A DNA stretch of 64,000 bases, from NCBI GenBank assembly GCA_965247525.1, contig OZ252015.1, positions 1,488,001 through 1,552,000 of the forward strand, given 5' to 3'. The notes under the pieces are model-generated. The model saw only the letters and a list, made by a program, of their open reading frames with translations, was not told where the DNA came from and searched no databases. The position numbers and the translations under genes are program-made. Every line of letters starts with the position of its first letter. Within the stretch, counting starts at the first letter, position 1. The stretch comes from JAZKID01 sp965247525 (GTDB taxonomy: Bacteria; Pseudomonadota; Alphaproteobacteria; Rhizobiales; UBA4765). Below, piece after piece: positions 1 through 8,552 of this stretch.

Positions 1-339
1 ATAATCTATTGTAACAAAAAATAATAAGGTATGATCCTCCCTATAATCAAAATGCAAACGCGCGCCTGGATCACGTTCCGCATGCTTAAAGAAATTCCAA
101 GACTTGTGAAGAGTTTCCATTATTTGCTTGCCGCTAAATTGCGGGAACTCAGAAAAAAACATTTCTCTAGAAGTTTCATCGTCGACTTTTTTTGGAAGGT
201 CTTTCAATATCCCCCATGCGCTCATAAGAAGAGTGTGTATCGAAACTGGATCTTTATTTTCAAAAAATAATTCAATGCTTGTTTCTAATTGATGTCGTGT
301 AGCATCAATCTTAGAAAGTTCGATTATTCCTTCGGTCAT
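1..339 (-). CDS. Conserved hypothetical protein, 3' end outside window
   Basis: The reading frame stays open from an ATG at 339 down to base 1, giving 113 codons with no stop, so the gene runs off the left edge. The protein begins MTEGIIELSKIDATRHQLE and contains DPVSIHTLLMSAW and WNFFKHAERDPGA. From memory this resembles a family of small uncharacterised proteobacterial proteins with a helical N-terminal part; I know of no proven function. It starts 4 bases after the stop of the ligase gene on the same strand and could be its last operon member. It is visibly AT-richer than the ligase cluster, which suggests a different origin. No good ribosome site is seen. Confidence 0.7.
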   Translation of the reverse strand, partial: MTEGIIELSKIDATRHQLETSIELFFENKDPVSIHTLLMSAWGILKDLPKKVDDETSREMFFSEFPQFSGKQIMETLHKSWNFFKHAERDPGARLHFDYREDHTLLFFVTIDY

Positions 340-343
340 CGTA

Positions 344-1969
344 TCAACTCGCAATCATCTTCCTCAAATTCTCAACCGTGTCCGCCTCATTGGCGGGTTT
401 GTCCCAGCGGATGCGAGCGATGCGCGGGAAGCGCATGGCGACGCCAGACTTGTGCCGCGCCGATTTAAAAATTCCATCGAACTCCAGCTCGAACACCATG
501 TCGGGTTTGACCGTGCGCACGGGGCCAAAGCGCGCCAGCGTGTTATTGCGCACGAACTTGTCGATCTTGAGCAGCTCTTCATCGGTATAGCCGGAATAGG
601 CCTTGCCGACCGGCACAAGCACGCGCTTGCCCTCATCATCTACGTCCCATGCGCCGAATGTGTAGTCGGAATAATAGGAGCTGCGCTTGCCGTGGCCGCG
701 CTGCGCATAAATCAGCACCACATCAACGGTGAGCGGGTCGCGCTTCCATTTCCACCAATGGCCCTTGGCGCGCCCGGCAAGATAGGCGCTGTCTTTGCGC
801 TTCAGCATATAGCCTTCGGTTTGCAGCAGGTCATCGCGCTCGCGCAGGATTTTTTGCGTTTCGCCCAGTTCCTCGACGGAGGAAAACTCGACAAGTGTGG
901 AGACATCAAGGCGCGGGCTTTGATGCAAAGCCGCAAATTGCTCCAGCCGTGCGCGCCTCTGCATGAAGGTGAGGGGGCGCAGGTCTTCTGCCGCGTCGAA
1001 CAAAATGTCGTAGAGGCGCACATGCACGGGATAGTCTTTCAGCATCGCCGGTGTCACGGTTTTGCGGTTGAGCCGTTGCTGCAGATCATTGAACGGCGCG
1101 ACCTTGCCGTCTTTCATGACCAGCAGTTCGCCGTCGAGCACGCCATTGATATTGAGATGTTGCAACAGGTCGGGGAAAGCGGCGCTGATGTCCTCGCCCG
1201 AGCGCGAGAAAAGCTTGACATCCTCACCCGTGCCGGAGAGCTGCACGCGAATGCCATCCCATTTCCATTCGGCGGCATAGGTCTCGGGCGTGATCTGCGC
1301 CATGTCGCCGGCCTCCAGCGGGTTGGCAAGCATCAGGGAGCGAAACAGGATAGCGTTCGACGCGTCCGGCCTGTCGCCGCGCTTGTCGATCCAGTTGAAC
1401 AGCTCGGTGTAAGGCGGCGTCAGCCCGTGCCACAGCTCTTCGATGTCGTCGATGCTGACATGGTCGCTTAAATTGGCGACAGCGGTTTTTGCCAGTTTTT
1501 CAGAAAGGCCGATGCGCAGGTTTCCGGTGATAAGTTTCATCAGCGCCCAGCGCTGTGTCTCATTGCCGCAGTCCAGCCAGTGCTGAATGGATTTTAAAAC
1601 ATCGAGTTTTGGCGCGCTGGTGAGAATTTCGACGATAGTGGTCAGCGATGGCAGATCGCCTTCGGCCTGACTTGGCTCCGTGTGGCTCGGCCCGGCCTGG
1701 CTCGGCCACATCAGCGCGATGGTTTCGGCCAGATCACCGACATAGTCATAGGAAATTTCAAACAGGGTCGGGTCAACGCGCGCCAGCAGAATATCGCGCA
1801 GGGCCGCGGATTTCACCGTCTTCATGGTGAGATGCGAGGTGAGCGCCGCCAGCGCATAGCCCCTGTCGGGGTCGGGCGTGGTGCGCAAATACTGCGTCAG
1901 CAATTCCAGCTTGCGGTTGCGCGCAGGCGTCAGCACCAGCTTGTAGAGAAGGTCGGCAAAGGCTTTCAT
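344..1969 (-). CDS. ATP-dependent DNA ligase of the ligase-associated repair cluster
   Basis: A 541-residue ATP-dependent DNA ligase that seals nicks through a lysyl-AMP intermediate. The adenylation motif EWKWDGIR places the nucleophile at Lys236. It is followed by LFSRSGED (about 253), VLDGEL (about 277), EGYMLKRKDSAYL (about 385) and HWWKWKRDP (about 404), the usual nucleotidyltransferase motif series, then an OB-fold C-terminus. The start at 1969 is preceded by a strong GAGGACGGGGA ribosome site. The open frame continues upstream to 2281, but only as the shadow of the exonuclease gene. The ATG overlaps the exonuclease stop as ATGA, so the two are translationally coupled. A low-complexity SQAGPSHTEPSQAEGD stretch (about 90-105) comes from a small GGCTCGG tandem and is probably a lineage-specific linker. 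Confidence 0.95.
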   Translation of the reverse strand: MKAFADLLYKLVLTPARNRKLELLTQYLRTTPDPDRGYALAALTSHLTMKTVKSAALRDILLARVDPTLFEISYDYVGDLAETIALMWPSQAGPSHTEPSQAEGDLPSLTTIVEILTSAPKLDVLKSIQHWLDCGNETQRWALMKLITGNLRIGLSEKLAKTAVANLSDHVSIDDIEELWHGLTPPYTELFNWIDKRGDRPDASNAILFRSLMLANPLEAGDMAQITPETYAAEWKWDGIRVQLSGTGEDVKLFSRSGEDISAAFPDLLQHLNINGVLDGELLVMKDGKVAPFNDLQQRLNRKTVTPAMLKDYPVHVRLYDILFDAAEDLRPLTFMQRRARLEQFAALHQSPRLDVSTLVEFSSVEELGETQKILRERDDLLQTEGYMLKRKDSAYLAGRAKGHWWKWKRDPLTVDVVLIYAQRGHGKRSSYYSDYTFGAWDVDDEGKRVLVPVGKAYSGYTDEELLKIDKFVRNNTLARFGPVRTVKPDMVFELEFDGIFKSARHKSGVAMRFPRIARIRWDKPANEADTVENLRKMIAS

Positions 1970-3012
1970 TCCCCGTCCTCCCCGCCCGAGCCCGTCTCGC
2001 CAAGGCCGGCAATCGACAGCGCTTCGGCGGCCAAGCCAATGCTGCGGCAATAATGCACCAGCGCGTCTTCCTGCCCGTGCGTGACCCAGATCGTGTCGGC
2101 CTGCACATCTTGCACCGTCTGCAACAGCTCCGGCCAGTCGCAATGGTCGGAGACGATCAACGGCAGTTCGACATTTTTTTGTTTCGCGCGCTGCAGCACG
2201 CGCATCCAGCCCGAGGCCGCGCCAAACACCGCATCGCCAAACCGTCTTGACCATCTGTCGGCAATCGCAGAGGGCGGGCACAAAATCAGCTTGCCGCCAA
2301 ATTCGTTTTTGCTGGCCTTGGTGATGACCTCAAGCCTGCCCAGTTTCACACCAAGCGCCTCATACACCTCGCACAGGCCGGCATGCGCGCCGTGCAGATA
2401 GATGGTGTCGTCATAGCCAAGCTGGCGCAGCAGCACGATCAGCCGCTGGCATTTTCCAAGCGCGTAGACGCCAAGCAGATGCGCGCGGGCGGGCCATTCG
2501 CGCAAAGACGCCAGCAGCCGCGCCGCTTCATGTGATGCGTCAGGATGCGTGAACACCGGAATGCCGAACGTGGCCTCGGTAATGAACAGATCGCATGTGG
2601 TAACTTCAAAGGGCGTGCAGGTGGGGTCGGGGCGGCGTTTGTAATCGCCGGAAAAAATAATGCGCGTGCCGTTATAATCCAGCACCACCTGCGCACTGCC
2701 CAAAATATGCCCTGCGGGCTTGAAACTGATGTCGACATCGCCTTGGCGCACACTCTCGTCATAGCGCAGCGCCTGTTGGTGCACGCCCGCCGCATCGCGG
2801 TAACGGTGGCGCATAATCGCCAGTGTCTCTGAGGTGGCCAGAACATTGGTGTGGCCGGGGCGGGCATGGTCGGCATGGCCATGGCTGATGACGGCGTGCT
2901 CGACAGGCCATTGCGGATCAATGTAAAAACCGCCCGGCTCACAATAAAGGCCCTGTTTGGTAACTTTCAGCCATGAAAAGCGTTTGTCATGCGTGTAGGT
3001 TGATGCGGCCAT
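1966..3012 (-). CDS. Ligase-associated DNA exonuclease (metallo-beta-lactamase fold)
   Basis: A 348-residue metallo-beta-lactamase/beta-CASP nuclease. The metal-binding signature SHGHADHARPG is at residues 43-53, with His44, His46, Asp48 and His49. A second metal-site region containing FSGDYKRRPDPT lies near residue 120. This family is always found with the ATP-dependent ligase and Lhr-type helicase, and homologues are described as manganese-dependent DNA nucleases. The stop overlaps the ligase start by 4 bases. Its ATG abuts the ATG of the divergent helicase gene with no base between (CATATG). The first 15 residues, before KVTKQGLYC, look longer than is usual, so a later non-ATG start is possible, but no good candidate is seen. 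Confidence 0.93.
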   Translation of the reverse strand: MAASTYTHDKRFSWLKVTKQGLYCEPGGFYIDPQWPVEHAVISHGHADHARPGHTNVLATSETLAIMRHRYRDAAGVHQQALRYDESVRQGDVDISFKPAGHILGSAQVVLDYNGTRIIFSGDYKRRPDPTCTPFEVTTCDLFITEATFGIPVFTHPDASHEAARLLASLREWPARAHLLGVYALGKCQRLIVLLRQLGYDDTIYLHGAHAGLCEVYEALGVKLGRLEVITKASKNEFGGKLILCPPSAIADRWSRRFGDAVFGAASGWMRVLQRAKQKNVELPLIVSDHCDWPELLQTVQDVQADTIWVTHGQEDALVHYCRSIGLAAEALSIAGLGETGSGGEDGE

Positions 3013-5478
3013 ATGACTGTTATTCCCAAACTCTTTTCAAACTGGTTGCATTCGCACGGCTGGCGCGTCTATCCGCACCAGCTGGACATGGTGCGCATGG
3101 GCGCGCTTGCCAAGTCCGCGCTGCTGATTGCGCCAACCGGCGCCGGTAAAACACTGGCCGGTTTCCTCCCCAGCCTGATCGAGCTTGACCGCACCCCGAC
3201 AAAACGCCTGCACACGCTTTATGTTTCCCCCCTTAAAGCCCTGACAAACGATATTGAGCGCAATCTGGCGCGGCCGGTGCGCGAAATGGGCCTGAAACTG
3301 ACGATTGACAGCCGCACCGGTGACACGCCGTCCTCGCGGCGCGCGCGGCAGGTCTCGCACCCGCCCAATATTTTGCTGACGACGCCGGAAAGTCTGGCGC
3401 TGCTTTTGTCTTATCCCGACGCCTTCCTGATGTTTTCAGATTTGAAAACGGTGGTGATCGACGAGATCCATACCTTTGTGCAGAACAAGCGCGGCGACCA
3501 GACGGCGTTGCTGCTGGAGCGCTTGAAAAAAATATCGCCATCGGTGCGCATGGTCGGCCTGTCGGCGACCATTGCCCATCCGGAAAAAGTCGCAAGCTGG
3601 CTCGGCAAAGACACGGCGATCGTCACGGCGGAAGGCGCGCCAAAGCCCGACATCAAAATTCTCTACGGCGAAACACCGCTGCCCGTGGCCGGTCATTATC
3701 CGGCAGAAATTCTGGCCGAGGTTTATGACAAGATCGCGGGCGCCAAATCGTCGATCGTGTTCGTCAACACGCGCGCGCAAAGTGAATATGTGTTCCAGCG
3801 CTTGTGGGAGTATAACGCGCAAAACTTGCCGATTGCGCTCCATCACGGCTCCATCACCAAAGAGCAGCGTGTGAAAGTGGAAGCGGCGATGGCCACCGGC
3901 GAGATCCGCGCGGTTGTCGCCACCGCCTCGCTCGATCTTGGCATCGACTGGGGCGATGTGTCGCTTGTCATCAATATCGGCGCGCCGAAAGGCATTTCAC
4001 GGCTGCTTCAGCGTGTAGGGCGCTCCAACCATCGCCTGAATGAGCCATCCGAAGCGTGGCTCGTGCCCACCAACCGTTTTGAAGTTCTGGAATGTGTGGC
4101 CGCATTGGAAGCGGTGGCAGAAGGCAAGCTCGACGATCTGCCGCCCAACACCCATGGCGGGCTTGATGTCTTGTGCCAGCATATTCTCAACTGCGCGTGC
4201 AGCGCCGCTTTTGATGCTGATGATCTTTACGACGAGATCACCCGCGCTTACCCGTACCGCGCCACCACGCGCGAACAGTTCGACCGCGCATTGTTGTTCG
4301 TGCGCGATGGCGGCTATGCGCTTAAAAATTATGATCGCTTTCACCGCATCAAGGAAGACAAAACGGGCAATTTTTTACCGGCCAATGCGCGCGTGGTGCA
4401 GCGCCACCGCATGAATATCGGCACGATTGTGGAAGCAGAAATGCTGAAAGTCGTGAAAATCTCAAAAAACAAAAAAGGCCAGCGCTCGCGGCAGTTTGGC
4501 TATGTGCTGGGGCAGGTGGAAGAGCGCCTGATTATGAATCTGGAGCATGGCGACACCTTCTTTTTTGCAGGGCAGGTGCTGCGCTTTGAAGGCATTCGCG
4601 AGATGAACGCGGAAGTGACGGCAGCGCCCAATGAAAACGCGAAAATACCCTCATTCACGGGCGGGCGCATGCCGCTCTCGACATATCTGGCGCAAAAGGT
4701 GCGGGCGCTGATGAACAATGCGGCACAACAAAAGCAGTTGCCGTCCTATATCCGCTCATGGATCCTTGCTCAAAAAAAGCTGTCCATGCTGCCGCCCGAG
4801 ACAGGGCTTCTTGTCGAGACGTTCCCCTATTCTAAACTGCACTACATGGTCGCTTACCCGTTTGCGGGGCGCGACATTCACCAGACGCTGGGTTTTGTTC
4901 TCACCAACCGGATGGAAGCCCTCAACCTGCACCCGCTCGGCTTCACCATTTCAGACTATGGCCTGTCCATCTGGTCGCTGAAAAAAGTCACCGATGTGCA
5001 TTTGCAAAAATTGTGGGCGGCGGAGGCGTTCGAGCATGGTCTTGATAAATGGATCCACAACTCGTCAATGCTGAAAAGGCATTTTCGAAAAACCGCTGTT
5101 ATTTCTGGCCTGATTGAACGCAAGCTTCCGGGCGCTGCCAAGACCGGCAAGCAGGTGACCTTTTCCAGTGACCTGATTTATGACGTGCTGTCACGCTTCG
5201 AGCCCGAGCATATTTTGCTGAAAAGCAACCGCATTGATGCCGAGCAGGAGCTGGCGGAAGCCACGCGCGTCATTGATTTTCTGGAAAGCGTACAGGCCAA
5301 GATCATTCATAAACCGCTGCCGCGCATTTCACCTTTTGCCATCCCTATCGTTCTTGAAATTGTGTCCGAAGGGGTTGCGGGCATTGGCGGCGACATGCTG
5401 CTGGGGCATTTGTCGCTTAAAAACATGTCGCTTGGCGAACGCGCCGAACAGCTTTATGACGAAGCCCTGAATGGTTAG
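3013..5478 (+). CDS. Ligase-associated DEXH-box DNA helicase (Lhr-core type)
   Basis: An 821-residue superfamily 2 helicase matching the Lhr-core family that accompanies bacterial ATP-dependent ligases. Visible motifs: Walker A APTGAGKT (40-47), TTPESLAL (about 124), the DEIH box (150-153), GLSAT (about 182), then the second RecA domain with VATASLDLGIDWG and QRVGRSNHR. It is an ATP-driven 3'-5' translocase expected to act in DNA repair with the neighbouring ligase, exonuclease and PdeM. The gene starts at the base next to the exonuclease start, so its promoter must lie inside the exonuclease coding region or downstream. Its 3' end overlaps pdeM by 8 bases. Length is normal for the family. 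Confidence 0.95.
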   Translation: MTVIPKLFSNWLHSHGWRVYPHQLDMVRMGALAKSALLIAPTGAGKTLAGFLPSLIELDRTPTKRLHTLYVSPLKALTNDIERNLARPVREMGLKLTIDSRTGDTPSSRRARQVSHPPNILLTTPESLALLLSYPDAFLMFSDLKTVVIDEIHTFVQNKRGDQTALLLERLKKISPSVRMVGLSATIAHPEKVASWLGKDTAIVTAEGAPKPDIKILYGETPLPVAGHYPAEILAEVYDKIAGAKSSIVFVNTRAQSEYVFQRLWEYNAQNLPIALHHGSITKEQRVKVEAAMATGEIRAVVATASLDLGIDWGDVSLVINIGAPKGISRLLQRVGRSNHRLNEPSEAWLVPTNRFEVLECVAALEAVAEGKLDDLPPNTHGGLDVLCQHILNCACSAAFDADDLYDEITRAYPYRATTREQFDRALLFVRDGGYALKNYDRFHRIKEDKTGNFLPANARVVQRHRMNIGTIVEAEMLKVVKISKNKKGQRSRQFGYVLGQVEERLIMNLEHGDTFFFAGQVLRFEGIREMNAEVTAAPNENAKIPSFTGGRMPLSTYLAQKVRALMNNAAQQKQLPSYIRSWILAQKKLSMLPPETGLLVETFPYSKLHYMVAYPFAGRDIHQTLGFVLTNRMEALNLHPLGFTISDYGLSIWSLKKVTDVHLQKLWAAEAFEHGLDKWIHNSSMLKRHFRKTAVISGLIERKLPGAAKTGKQVTFSSDLIYDVLSRFEPEHILLKSNRIDAEQELAEATRVIDFLESVQAKIIHKPLPRISPFAIPIVLEIVSEGVAGIGGDMLLGHLSLKNMSLGERAEQLYDEALNG

Positions 5479-6184
5479 CTCAATCCCCCTTGATTTTGCA
5501 GGCGAGCGTTTTCTTCTCGACACGCGCCGCGCATTGTACTGGCGCGCGAAAGGCACGCTTGTCATCGCCGATTTGCACATCGGCAAAGCGCAGGATTATG
5601 TGACGCGCGGCACGCTGCTGCCCCCTTATGAAATGCAGGACATTTGCGAGCGCCTCGTCAACATCATCCGCGACTATGAACCGGCGCGCGTGATCTGCCT
5701 TGGCGACAGCTTCCACCGCGCCAGCAGTTTTGAGCGTTTGTGCGACGGCGAAAAAGCCTGCCTGCAGGCCACAATGGCATCGGTGCCGCAATGGGTGTTC
5801 GTTGAGGGCAATCATGACACCGGCCTTGCAAGCGCCAACTGGCGTCTTGAAGACAAGATCCATGAAGAGCGTTTCACATTCCTGCACCAGCCGGATGCAA
5901 AAAGCCTGATGCCGGGTGGCCGTACCCCGCAGATTGTCGGCCATTATCACCCCAAATTCAAAGCCGCCACGGGGACACGCAAAAACCTGTCAAAACCCTG
6001 TTTTGCCTATGATGACAACCTGCTGATTTTGCCTTCGTTTGGCACTTATACGGGCGGGCTCAACGTGACGCAGGACGCCATTTCGTGCTTATTTGCAGGG
6101 GCTTTTCACATTGCCACCGCCGACACCGTGCCGCAGCCGGCAAGATTCCTTATCAATGGTGGTTGCCAGAGCAAGGCCGGATAG
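5471..6184 (+). CDS. pdeM: Ligase-associated DNA damage response endonuclease PdeM
   Basis: A 237-residue calcineurin-like metallophosphoesterase. The metal-binding motifs are present in order: DLHIGK (about 36), GDSFHR (about 77), GNHDTG (about 116) and a C-terminal GHYHPK (about 156). It is the fourth member of the ligase/exonuclease/helicase cluster and probably removes damaged or blocked DNA ends, a role inferred from the cluster. Its ATG lies within the last codons of the helicase gene (8-base overlap), indicating coupled translation. The next feature is a palindromic repeat, not another cluster gene. Confidence 0.92.
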   Translation: MVSSIPLDFAGERFLLDTRRALYWRAKGTLVIADLHIGKAQDYVTRGTLLPPYEMQDICERLVNIIRDYEPARVICLGDSFHRASSFERLCDGEKACLQATMASVPQWVFVEGNHDTGLASANWRLEDKIHEERFTFLHQPDAKSLMPGGRTPQIVGHYHPKFKAATGTRKNLSKPCFAYDDNLLILPSFGTYTGGLNVTQDAISCLFAGAFHIATADTVPQPARFLINGGCQSKAG

Positions 6185-6216
6185 TTATTTCACAAGAAGC
6201 GGAAAAGATAAGCTTG

Positions 6217-6279
6217 CCGCTCACTCCTGCGAAAGCAGGCGTCCCGTAACAGATCCCAGCTTCCGCTGGGATGAGCGGG
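6217..6279. repeat. Interspersed palindromic repeat, CCGCTCA...TGAGCGG type
   Basis: Ends form an inverted repeat (CCGCTCA and TGAGCGG). Inside are two smaller hairpins, CCTGCgaaaGCAGG and CCCAGCttccGCTGGG. A related copy is at 12789-12852. It sits between pdeM and the glutathione transferase and could form a transcript-end structure. Confidence 0.7.
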
Positions 6280-6303
6280 TGATGCAGCAGAAAAGGATCT
6301 CCC

Positions 6304-6930
6304 ATGTATAAACTTTATTACGCGCCCGGCGCATGCTCGCTGGCCGTCCATGTTGTTCTTCATGAAATCGGCGGCGAACACACGCTTGAAAAAGTTGATT
6401 TTCAAAAGCGCGATGAATTTTTGAAAATCAATTCGCGCGGCGCCGTTCCTGTTCTTGAAGAAGACGGAAAAATCCTGCGCGAAGGCGCGGCGATTTTGCA
6501 ATATCTCGTCGACAGCAACAATTCCGGCCTGTTGCCACGCCAAGGCTTTGAACGGGCAAAAGCGCTTGAATGGCTGTCATTCGCAAATTCCACTTTGCAT
6601 CCTGCCTATTCGCCGGTGTTCGGCCTTGGCTATCTTGATCTTGATGACGCGACAAAAGCCAAACTGAAAAATGTTTACCGCCAAAAAATCCAGAAGCTGT
6701 GGGACGATGTCGAGCAGCATTTGACAAAGAACGGCCCTTATCTCACCGGCAGTGCCGTCAGCGTTGCGGATATTCTTGTCACCGTGATTGCCAACTGGAC
6801 GCCCGGCCTGTTTGGAAGCGAAGTCAAGTTCGGCTCGAAAACCGAAAACCTGCTGCGTTCCGTCAGCGCCCGTCCGGCCTATCAAAAATCACTGAAGGCT
6901 GAGGGCGTTGAATACAAAGCTGTTGCCTAA
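6304..6930 (+). CDS. Glutathione S-transferase, beta-class-like
   Basis: A 208-residue cytosolic glutathione transferase. The N-terminal thioredoxin fold starts MYKLYYAPGACSLAVH, in which Cys11 matches the beta-class catalytic cysteine of bacterial GSTs. It is followed by NSRGAVPVLEEDG with the cis-proline that binds glutathione, and EGAAILQYLVD. The helical C-terminal domain (about 90-200) contains the SVADILVTVI segment typical of the family. It conjugates glutathione to electrophiles or reduces peroxides; the actual substrate cannot be read from sequence. AAAAGGATCT upstream of the ATG gives a fair ribosome site. It is monocistronic and flanked by repeats on both sides. Confidence 0.93.
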   Translation: MYKLYYAPGACSLAVHVVLHEIGGEHTLEKVDFQKRDEFLKINSRGAVPVLEEDGKILREGAAILQYLVDSNNSGLLPRQGFERAKALEWLSFANSTLHPAYSPVFGLGYLDLDDATKAKLKNVYRQKIQKLWDDVEQHLTKNGPYLTGSAVSVADILVTVIANWTPGLFGSEVKFGSKTENLLRSVSARPAYQKSLKAEGVEYKAVA

Positions 6931-6967
6931 AATCATCGTTTTTTAGTGAAATGTGAAAAATAAAAAC

Positions 6968-7088
6968 CGTCATTGCGAGACGGAGCGCCGCTCGGCGCAA
7001 TGAAATGTTCCGGCGAAGCAATCTATTCACCCATCTTGAAAAAGCTGAGAATAGATTGCTTCGCATCACATTGCTTTTATAACGACAG
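6968..7088. repeat. CGTCATTGCGAG-family palindromic element, copy 1
   Basis: Begins CGTCATTGCGAG and ends with a decayed inverse. The inner stem is GAAGCAATCTATTC against GAATAGATTGCTTC. Other copies are at 8423, 18239, 25496, 32567 and 36601. The gap 6931-7272 holds only this element and the next one. Confidence 0.8.
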
Positions 7089-7110
7089 TCAGAAAATCTT
7101 GAGTCTCATC

Positions 7111-7236
7111 CATTCTTGCATTGCCGAGATTTTATCAGTTGAGGTGTGATGCTCAAGGGTCTTGACCGGCTTTGCCGGCGCGAAGCGCCCTTGACCCTCT
7201 CACCTCAACTGAAACAATGGCATTTAAGCAAGAATG
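7111..7236. repeat. Long covarying palindromic element, copy 1
   Basis: Ends CATTCTTGC and GCAAGAATG are inverted. The conserved left shoulder is TTGCCGAG and the right shoulder is GAAACAATGGCAT. The variable arms are CAGTTGAGGTG and CACCTCAACTG. The conserved core runs CTCAAGGGTC, GACCGGCTTTGCCGGCGC, GCGCCCTTGACC. Four more copies in the window have different but equally complementary arms. Confidence 0.85.
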
Positions 7237-7272
7237 GCGGAGTATGAATATGACGACAGCAAAAGTGAATGC

Positions 7273-8400
7273 TCAAAAAACAACTTTATCGGTGCTGTTT
7301 TTTCTTTTCGACAGGTCTTTGAAAAAGGCCGTGATGTAAGCTGCAATCATCACCGCCGCGCAGCCCAGCACTGTTGCAAGAGCGGTAAGAACGGCGCTGC
7401 CTTCTGGCCACATTTCATAAGCGAGTGTCACGCCGCGCGCGATAAAAATTCCCGCAACGAATGAGCCCAGCACCTGCTGGCCTGTCACGCAGACGGGTTT
7501 TGCCCAGCATTGCTGCACCAGCTGCGGTTTAAGTGACAGCCACGACATCATCACATAGAGAAGTGCAAAAAAATGCGTGATACGCAGCACGTGCAGATTG
7601 TGCTTGTGCCAGCCTGTCAGCACCTGCGCACGCAGGTCCAGAAGAAACGGGCTGTGCATATAGATCATGCGTGTCGCCAATGGCAGCGATGCGACAAGAA
7701 ACACAACCGCCAGAACAAGCAGCGCAGGCTGGCGCAGGCGCGGCGTTTTCACCCAGCCCATGCCGATGAAATAACCTGAAAAAAACATCAGCTGCCATGC
7801 GAACGGGTTGAAAAACCAGCGGGCGTTGACGGGCACGCGCTGGTGCATATGAAGGTCGAATATCCAGACGCACAGATAAAGCGCAAGACTGGCGATAAAA
7901 GGCAGCGACCAGTGCAGGCGGCGCAGCAACATCATAAACGGAATACCGGCCAGCAGGCACATGTAAAGTGGCAGAATATCAAGATAGGCCGGAAGCCAGC
8001 GCAGCGTCATCAGCGACGGCAGTGCAATCTGCGTTTTTGCAAAAAACACATCGTAATCGTCGAAGCTTTTGACAGGGCCGAGAAGCTGCTCGCCGCTGAC
8101 CATCAGCGCCATGACGCTGAAAGCCAGCCCGATATGCACCCAGTAAATTTGCCAGATGCGGTAAGCAACGCGCGCCGTGCTTTTGAAAAAACCGATCCGC
8201 GCAAACAGCGGGCCAAAGCCATAGGCGCTGGCAAGGCCGGAGCAGAACACGAAAATTTCTGATGCGTCGCTAAACCCGAAATTGCGCGGCATGACATTGG
8301 CCACCGGATTGCCGATGGAATGGCCGATAAAAATAATCAGCAGCGCGGCCCCGCGAAAAAAATCAAGCGTCAGGTTGCGGGGGCTTGAAGATAACGTCAT
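7273..8400 (-). CDS. OpgC-family integral membrane protein
   Basis: A 375-residue polytopic membrane protein with roughly ten hydrophobic helices. The start NLTLDFFRGAALLIIFIGH and the following FGFSDASEIFVFCSGLASA match the OpgC domain family, membrane acyltransferase-like proteins of which OpgC succinylates periplasmic glucans. No opgG/opgH genes are nearby, so the substrate here is unknown and the glucan role is only inferred from the family. It is a single gene between two repeat elements. The plus-strand open frames opposite it are codon shadows. Confidence 0.85.
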   Translation of the reverse strand: MTLSSSPRNLTLDFFRGAALLIIFIGHSIGNPVANVMPRNFGFSDASEIFVFCSGLASAYGFGPLFARIGFFKSTARVAYRIWQIYWVHIGLAFSVMALMVSGEQLLGPVKSFDDYDVFFAKTQIALPSLMTLRWLPAYLDILPLYMCLLAGIPFMMLLRRLHWSLPFIASLALYLCVWIFDLHMHQRVPVNARWFFNPFAWQLMFFSGYFIGMGWVKTPRLRQPALLVLAVVFLVASLPLATRMIYMHSPFLLDLRAQVLTGWHKHNLHVLRITHFFALLYVMMSWLSLKPQLVQQCWAKPVCVTGQQVLGSFVAGIFIARGVTLAYEMWPEGSAVLTALATVLGCAAVMIAAYITAFFKDLSKRKNSTDKVVF

Positions 8401-8422
8401 GCCACGAATTCTTCCATTTTAT

Positions 8423-8532
8423 CGTCATTGCGAGGAGCGCAGCGACGCGGCAATCCCGCTTTCTTGTTGATAGAAAATGGTAAGCCGGATTGCTTCGTCA
8501 CTCGCACAAAATGCTCGCTTCTCGCAACGACA
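8423..8532. repeat. CGTCATTGCGAG-family palindromic element, copy 2
   Basis: Starts CGTCATTGCGAGGAGCG and ends CTCGCAACGACA, with an inner stem GGCAATCCCGCTT against AAGCCGGATTGC. Its right end lies 5 bases before the first possible start of the CoA transferase, so that gene's promoter or leader falls in the repeat. Confidence 0.8.
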
Positions 8533-8552
8533 AATTTATGCAACTGTCGGTT

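Noticed and set aside
31..270. 79-codon plus-strand frame at the left edge
   Set aside because: The minus-strand frame over the same bases is longer, starts properly after the ligase and gives a natural protein.
452..1471. 339-codon open frame opposite the ligase
   Set aside because: Pure codon shadow of the GC-rich ligase gene; the ligase motifs are all on the minus strand.
1970..2281. N-terminal extension of the ligase frame
   Set aside because: Overlaps the exonuclease gene in another frame; the family start and a strong ribosome site are at 1969.
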